From: an uncultured Ezakiella sp.
GTDB lineage: Bacteria > Bacillota > Clostridia > Tissierellales > Peptoniphilaceae
Direction of reading: 5' to 3'
Length of the DNA: 64,000 bases
Assembly: GCF_943913045.1 (NCBI RefSeq)
Contig: NZ_CALTVH010000008.1
Coordinates: forward strand, 1-64,000
Numbering within the stretch: position 1 is the first letter of the stretch; every line of letters begins with the position of its first letter. A program made the position numbers and the translations under genes. The notes beneath the pieces were generated by a model. That model did no database searches and was not told where the DNA came from. It saw nothing but the letters and a program-made list of their open reading frames with translations. Below are positions 60,731 to 64,000 of the stretch, piece after piece.

Positions 60731-60755
60731 AAAAAGCCCCTCGCAATGAGGGACT
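60731..60755 (-). terminator. Intrinsic terminator of the DUF4177 gene
   Basis: AGTCCCTC and GAGGGGCT (one G-U) pair on the minus strand, followed by TTTTTATTT. Confidence 0.8.
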
Positions 60756-60783
60756 AAAATTCAGATTTTATATTTTTAAGTAA

Positions 60784-60987
60784 TTATCCTTCGACTTTAA
60801 AAATAATTGTGTAATAAACTAGTGAACCCACGCCGGACTTTTCATTTCCAACTGGTAGAATTTGAACCAATTCCCAACCTTCTTCAGCTTTCTTTGCAAC
60901 AATTTCCTTGCATTCTTCAAAAGCATCTGTCTTTCCTGCTTTGAGTCCACCCTTTACTGGGACATCCACAAATTCATATCTTGCCAT
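60784..60987 (-). CDS. DUF4177 small protein
   Basis: A 67-residue protein with the DUF4177 pattern: an initial YEFVDVPVK strand, a central helix with KKAEEGWELVQILP and a final strand YYTIIFKVEG. Function unknown. The ATG follows AGGAGG. Own promoter and terminator. Confidence 0.82.
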   Translation of the reverse strand: MARYEFVDVPVKGGLKAGKTDAFEECKEIVAKKAEEGWELVQILPVGNEKSGVGSLVYYTIIFKVEG

Positions 60988-61032
60988 AATAACCTCCTAA
61001 ATCGAAATCAAATTGTTTTACCTAACATTTTA

Positions 61033-61061
61033 ATTATACTCCTGTGAAAAGTCTTTTTCAA
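61033..61061 (-). promoter_or_regulatory. Sigma-A promoter of the DUF4177 gene
   Basis: TTGAAA (61061-61056) and TATAAT (61038-61033) on the minus strand, 17-base spacer. Confidence 0.7.
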
Positions 61062-61120
61062 GCTAAAGCCATGATTATTTTTTTTACAAATTCGCATCTT
61101 ATATTCGTCACCAAGCTTAT

Positions 61121-61148
61121 TTGAAAAATCAAATCCTAATGCTATAAT
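61121..61148 (+). promoter_or_regulatory. Promoter of the 161-residue membrane protein gene
   Basis: TTGAAA (61121-61126) and TATAAT (61143-61148), 16-base spacer. Confidence 0.6.
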
Positions 61149-61171
61149 ATCTTTAAGGAGAGATAGAGATT

Positions 61172-61657
61172 ATGAAAAATTTAAAGAAAAAGTTAAATGA
61201 AAATGCAAATCTCGTAAGGTCACTGACCTTTATATTTTTAAACCACTACACATTTTATTACCTGGACTATTTATTTAAATTAACCTTTAATCCCTATAAC
61301 AGAGAGATAACAAAGCATTATGATGGCTATGAAGGCATCGTAGAATATGTTTTTTTGGTCCAATTCCTCCTCTACCTACCAGGTATCTTAGATATGTTTC
61401 TCTCAATTTTCTTGTATCACAGAACTTTTATAAGCAGAAAGGCTTACATCTTGCAAGCCTTTACAATATATATGGGCCAATATATATTCTCTCCCCTTCG
61501 ACTGATAGGATGGGTTCCATTTGCCCACCCCATAATAGTGGGCGCCTCCGCCCTATATATCCTCGAATTCTCCCTCATCGCCTATTTTAAAAATGCAAAT
61601 ATCTATATAAGAAAAGACTCCTACCTCCTGGACTACATAAGCAGTCATTATAGGTAG
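61172..61657 (+). CDS. Hypothetical membrane protein, 161 residues
   Basis: No family recognised. About four hydrophobic segments are visible (near residues 20-38, 53-75, 85-100 and 115-140), with aromatic-rich loops (LNHYTFYYLDYLFKLTFNPY). The N-terminus is basic and polar. AAGGAGAG precedes the ATG. It lies alone between a promoter and the terminator shared with the recombinase. Confidence 0.65.
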   Translation: MKNLKKKLNENANLVRSLTFIFLNHYTFYYLDYLFKLTFNPYNREITKHYDGYEGIVEYVFLVQFLLYLPGILDMFLSIFLYHRTFISRKAYILQAFTIYMGQYIFSPLRLIGWVPFAHPIIVGASALYILEFSLIAYFKNANIYIRKDSYLLDYISSHYR

Positions 61658-61697
61658 AAGCATAAAACCCGCAAAGACAAACTCGCAAACGTAAAAC

Positions 61698-61733
61698 AAA
61701 AGAGCCGGCACAACGCCGACTCTTATTTTTTTA
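61698..61733. terminator. Terminator shared by membrane-protein and recombinase genes
   Basis: AAGAGCCGGC and GCCGACTCTT flank five bases (one G-U on the minus strand), with T-runs on both strands. The stem halves recur at 62725-62750. Confidence 0.82.
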
Positions 61734-62654
61734 CAAACTCGCAAGAGTTCTCATGACCAAATCGACATCCTTGTTCTCCAGCTCTTGGATTATATGCAGG
61801 TAAGTTTTTTGAGTTGTATTTATGCTCGAGTGGCCCAACCGCCTTGCCACGCTCGCTGTCGACACGCCAGCAAAGAGCAAGAGCGAGGCGTGGGTGTGCC
61901 TGAGCCCGTGAATAGAAATAATTGGCACCTGACTTTGCTTGCACAGGCGTTCCAGCTTGTTATTAATTGTAGAATTGTAAATCTTCTGGTCGGTCATAAT
62001 AAATATCGGCTCATCTGCAGGTAGGTCCTTAGTTAGCTCTGCAAATTGCATAACCGTTTGCCAATCGATTTGGACCTTGCGGTTGGATGACCGATTTTTT
62101 GTGGGCAAAAATCCTCCATCGCCCTTGTAGTCCCAAGTTTTATTTATGGACAGGCTTTGATTTCTAAAATTAAAGTCCTCTGGCGTCAAAGCCAGTGCCT
62201 CCGAAAATCTCATGCCAGTTTTAGCCACCAACAAAATAAAATAGTCCCAAGAGACTTGGTCTGCTAATTTTAAATTTGACAAAAGAGTCTGCAATTCAAA
62301 TTGATTTAAATATTTTTTCTTCTTAACTGCTGGAGCCTTGCCCTTGATAATAGCCTTTCTGGTTGGATCGCGGTCTAGCATTCCTTCGTCAACAGCATCC
62401 AAAATTGCCCCCTTCAAGTGATGGTGAAAATCCATAGTCGTCTGCCTCTCGTGGGTCAGCGCGTAGTCGTTGATTAGCTGCTGGTAAATAATCCGGTCCA
62501 GGTCAGCCAGTTTTAAATCAGGCGCCAGCTTCATGAGCCAAGTGTGGGCCATCCTGTACTTATTCATGGTCACTTCCCTCACCGCCCCCTTCTTGTAAAC
62601 ATCAATCCACCTCTTGTAATAATCAGAAAATAATTCATCCTTGTATCTAGTCAT
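61731..62654 (-). CDS. Tyrosine recombinase (phage-integrase family)
   Basis: Site-specific recombinase, 307 residues. An N-terminal SAM-like/core-binding domain (about 10-95) precedes the catalytic domain. Catalytic residues are visible: Arg in KTGMRFSEALAL, Lys in the beta-hairpin region, His-x-x-Arg in SIHGLRHTHASLL, His in LGHSSINTTQKTYLH and the Tyr in the same stretch. ATG at 62654 has AAGGAGG upstream. No phage genes follow, so it may be a stand-alone invertase/integrase or the end of an island that extends to the right. Confidence 0.88.
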   Translation of the reverse strand: MTRYKDELFSDYYKRWIDVYKKGAVREVTMNKYRMAHTWLMKLAPDLKLADLDRIIYQQLINDYALTHERQTTMDFHHHLKGAILDAVDEGMLDRDPTRKAIIKGKAPAVKKKKYLNQFELQTLLSNLKLADQVSWDYFILLVAKTGMRFSEALALTPEDFNFRNQSLSINKTWDYKGDGGFLPTKNRSSNRKVQIDWQTVMQFAELTKDLPADEPIFIMTDQKIYNSTINNKLERLCKQSQVPIISIHGLRHTHASLLLFAGVSTASVARRLGHSSINTTQKTYLHIIQELENKDVDLVMRTLASL

Positions 62655-62724
62655 CTTTACCTCCTTGTGAATTGGCCAAGGCAAATATTTAACCGCCCCA
62701 GCCTACCCAACTATTTACCCCAAG

Positions 62725-62750
62725 CAAAAAGAGCCGGACCAGCCGACTCT
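62725..62750 (-). terminator. Intrinsic terminator of the AbiE pair
   Basis: AGAGTCGG-CTGGT-CCGGCTCT on the minus strand (one G-U), followed by TTTTTGC. Its stem matches the terminator on the other side of the recombinase gene. Confidence 0.78.
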
Positions 62751-62772
62751 TGATTTTATTTTTATTTAATTA

Positions 62773-63615
62773 TTAATCTAAATTAATTATTCTATAAATA
62801 TCAGTAACTGTATCAACAACATCATTAAAATTTAAATTTCCAATGTACTCATTCTCTCTTATATAAACATTCCACAAATTTATAAGATAACTATCTTCTC
62901 TAATTTCTCCTATAATTTCCTCAGAATCTTTCAGAATATCTATACTTTCCCTCTTAGCTGCAGTCCTTTCGATTGCAGCTTTCAAAGTATCCGTATCAAT
63001 TTCATCTTTCTTTAGATTGTATAAGGTATATATGTCATAGAAATCTCTCATTCTAGTATTAGATATATTTCTTTTAATTATGCTTTCATATTTTTCTGCC
63101 AAAATCGTCTCCAGAGGATATGCAAGCACTTTTATTTTTTCTTCATTGAAAATACACGGATAATGGTAGTCTATTTCTCTTGGCGTAATAACATCTCCAG
63201 TTGTTATATCTAATTTAATTGGATTCTTCGTTTTACCAACTTTCGCTATCAATGACACCCTAAAGTTTTCATAATCATCATCTTCTCTTATATATTCAAG
63301 ATTGCTAATTTCAAATTCAATTCCATCGTCAACTTCTACGTCAATAATTTCTTTAACAATATCCCTTATCTTATCTTCCTTAAGCGGAATGCCTTTAACT
63401 GTTGCATCCAAATCCATGGTGGTCCTATTTTCTACACCTATCAAAGAAGAAATCAAAAATCCACCCTTAATAACAAAATTTGCCTGGTAATCTGATTTTG
63501 ATAAACGCTCCAAAAACCTTTCGAAAAAATACATCTGCAAAACCTCTTGAGAGCTTAAATTTTTAGTCTTTGATAAGTATCTTATTTTCCCCTTGATGCT
63601 CTCTATATTGATCAT
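62773..63615 (-). CDS. AbiEii/AbiGii family nucleotidyltransferase toxin
   Basis: Toxin of a type IV toxin-antitoxin/abortive-infection pair, a DNA polymerase-beta-like nucleotidyltransferase. The 280 residues include FVIKGGFLISSLIGVENRTT with the GG/S motif, TMDLDATVKG with the catalytic Asp pair, PIKLDITTGDVITPREIDYH and LAEKYESIIKRNISNTRMRD. It overlaps the antitoxin gene by 4 bases (ATGA), typical for AbiE operons. Confidence 0.9.
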   Translation of the reverse strand: MINIESIKGKIRYLSKTKNLSSQEVLQMYFFERFLERLSKSDYQANFVIKGGFLISSLIGVENRTTMDLDATVKGIPLKEDKIRDIVKEIIDVEVDDGIEFEISNLEYIREDDDYENFRVSLIAKVGKTKNPIKLDITTGDVITPREIDYHYPCIFNEEKIKVLAYPLETILAEKYESIIKRNISNTRMRDFYDIYTLYNLKKDEIDTDTLKAAIERTAAKRESIDILKDSEEIIGEIREDSYLINLWNVYIRENEYIGNLNFNDVVDTVTDIYRIINLD

Positions 63616-64000
63616 GACAATACCTCCATATATTTTCTCACATCTTCTTCGATAGCAAAAACCCTGCTGTATTTTATTAGTTGCCTTAGATCTTTTTTAT
63701 CAGATTTAAAATACCGCCTAATCCCATCTATAAAAATTTGTTTGTCAATCTTTTCCCGATCAACTATTAAGTCACATATGGTCCTCTCTAAATTGTAAGC
63801 CTGAACCTTATTCCCCAAAGGAGTATCAATCTCTGTTAATCCAAGATCATGAATATCTTTTTTTACATAATGAACTTGAAGATTTTCATTGCGTTTTTTT
63901 ATATGACTTGCATTATATCCTTGGGGAACTGAAATATGAAAAACATTCGGAGTCCTATCCGATAAGTCGTGAAGGTAAAGGGCCGTTTGATAAGAAAAAA
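63612..64000 (-). CDS. AbiEi-type antitoxin (5' end beyond the window)
   Basis: The frame is open to the right edge; 129 residues are visible, beginning within SYQTALYLHDLSDRTPNVFH. The stretch ISVPQGYNASHIKKRNENLQ and TPLGNKVQAYNLERTICDLI is characteristic of AbiEi-like antitoxins with the C-terminal region following an N-terminal winged helix, which must lie outside the window. It normally represses its own operon. The TTG at 63818 is not a real start. Confidence 0.85.
   Translation of the reverse strand, partial: FSYQTALYLHDLSDRTPNVFHISVPQGYNASHIKKRNENLQVHYVKKDIHDLGLTEIDTPLGNKVQAYNLERTICDLIVDREKIDKQIFIDGIRRYFKSDKKDLRQLIKYSRVFAIEEDVRKYMEVLS

Noticed and set aside
61731..62654. Prophage
   Set aside because: Only the recombinase is present; no structural, lysis or replication genes are in the window.

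Overview
The window looks like a chromosomal segment of a low-GC, Gram-positive anaerobe. The gene content (class III pantothenate kinase, ECF-type vitamin transporters, FtsEX-EnvC-CtpA, class D sortase, CtsR-type heat-shock site, many strong AGGAGG ribosome sites) fits Firmicutes/Bacillota. The absence of respiratory genes and the secreted 'stalk-domain' proteins suggest an anaerobic coccus of the Tissierellia (Anaerococcus/Peptoniphilus type); the genus is inference. Most genes lie on the minus strand in long, tightly overlapping operons. No rRNA, tRNA or CRISPR array was seen.

Layout. 1-8.5 kb: a housekeeping operon read leftwards from a sigma-A promoter at about 8.48 kb (S1 protein, tilS, hpt, ftsH, ECF S component, coaX, dusB, greA, lysS; lysS runs off the left edge). 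8.5-9.7 kb: a secreted redoxin carrying stalk domains. 9.9-14.3 kb: an AT-rich accessory block with an unrecognised secreted protein, a membrane partner, a two-gene ABC transporter and a LuxR-type regulator. 14.5-16.3 kb: a Fic enzyme with a repeat-type operator, and thiT under a TPP riboswitch. 16.4-21.8 kb: a DUF3798-type ABC importer operon with a long leader. 21.8-22.9 kb: a gene-poor stretch holding a candidate structured RNA. 22.9-26.7 kb: hutD-gltS and a CofE-like gene with fthC. 26.8-35.4 kb: an eight-gene operon for cell wall precursors, uracil/pentose salvage, tRNA t6A and two stalk-domain envelope proteins. 35.4-39 kb: dnaJ-clpB under a CtsR box. 39.1-45.8 kb: nitroreductase, sortase and the division/wall-remodelling operon ftsE-ftsX-envC-ctpA-ydbC. 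45.8-46.9 kb: a folate ECF component under a tetrahydrofolate riboswitch. 47.2-50.6 kb: tig-clpP-clpX. 50.6-52.8 kb: cysteine desulfurase-mnmA, apparently leaderless. 53.4-54.2 kb: a REP-associated transposase between inverted REP-like repeats. 54.3-61.7 kb: a PII-like protein with a CPA2 antiporter, and several membrane proteins. 61.7-64 kb: a tyrosine recombinase and an AbiE toxin-antitoxin pair cut by the right edge.

The strongest leads for something undescribed are the 22.16-22.62 kb RNA/element, the DUF3798 operon leader, the 9.9-14.3 kb secreted-protein/ABC block, the Fic operator, the REP-transposase unit and the PII-like/antiporter pair. None can be called a new system from sequence reading alone.
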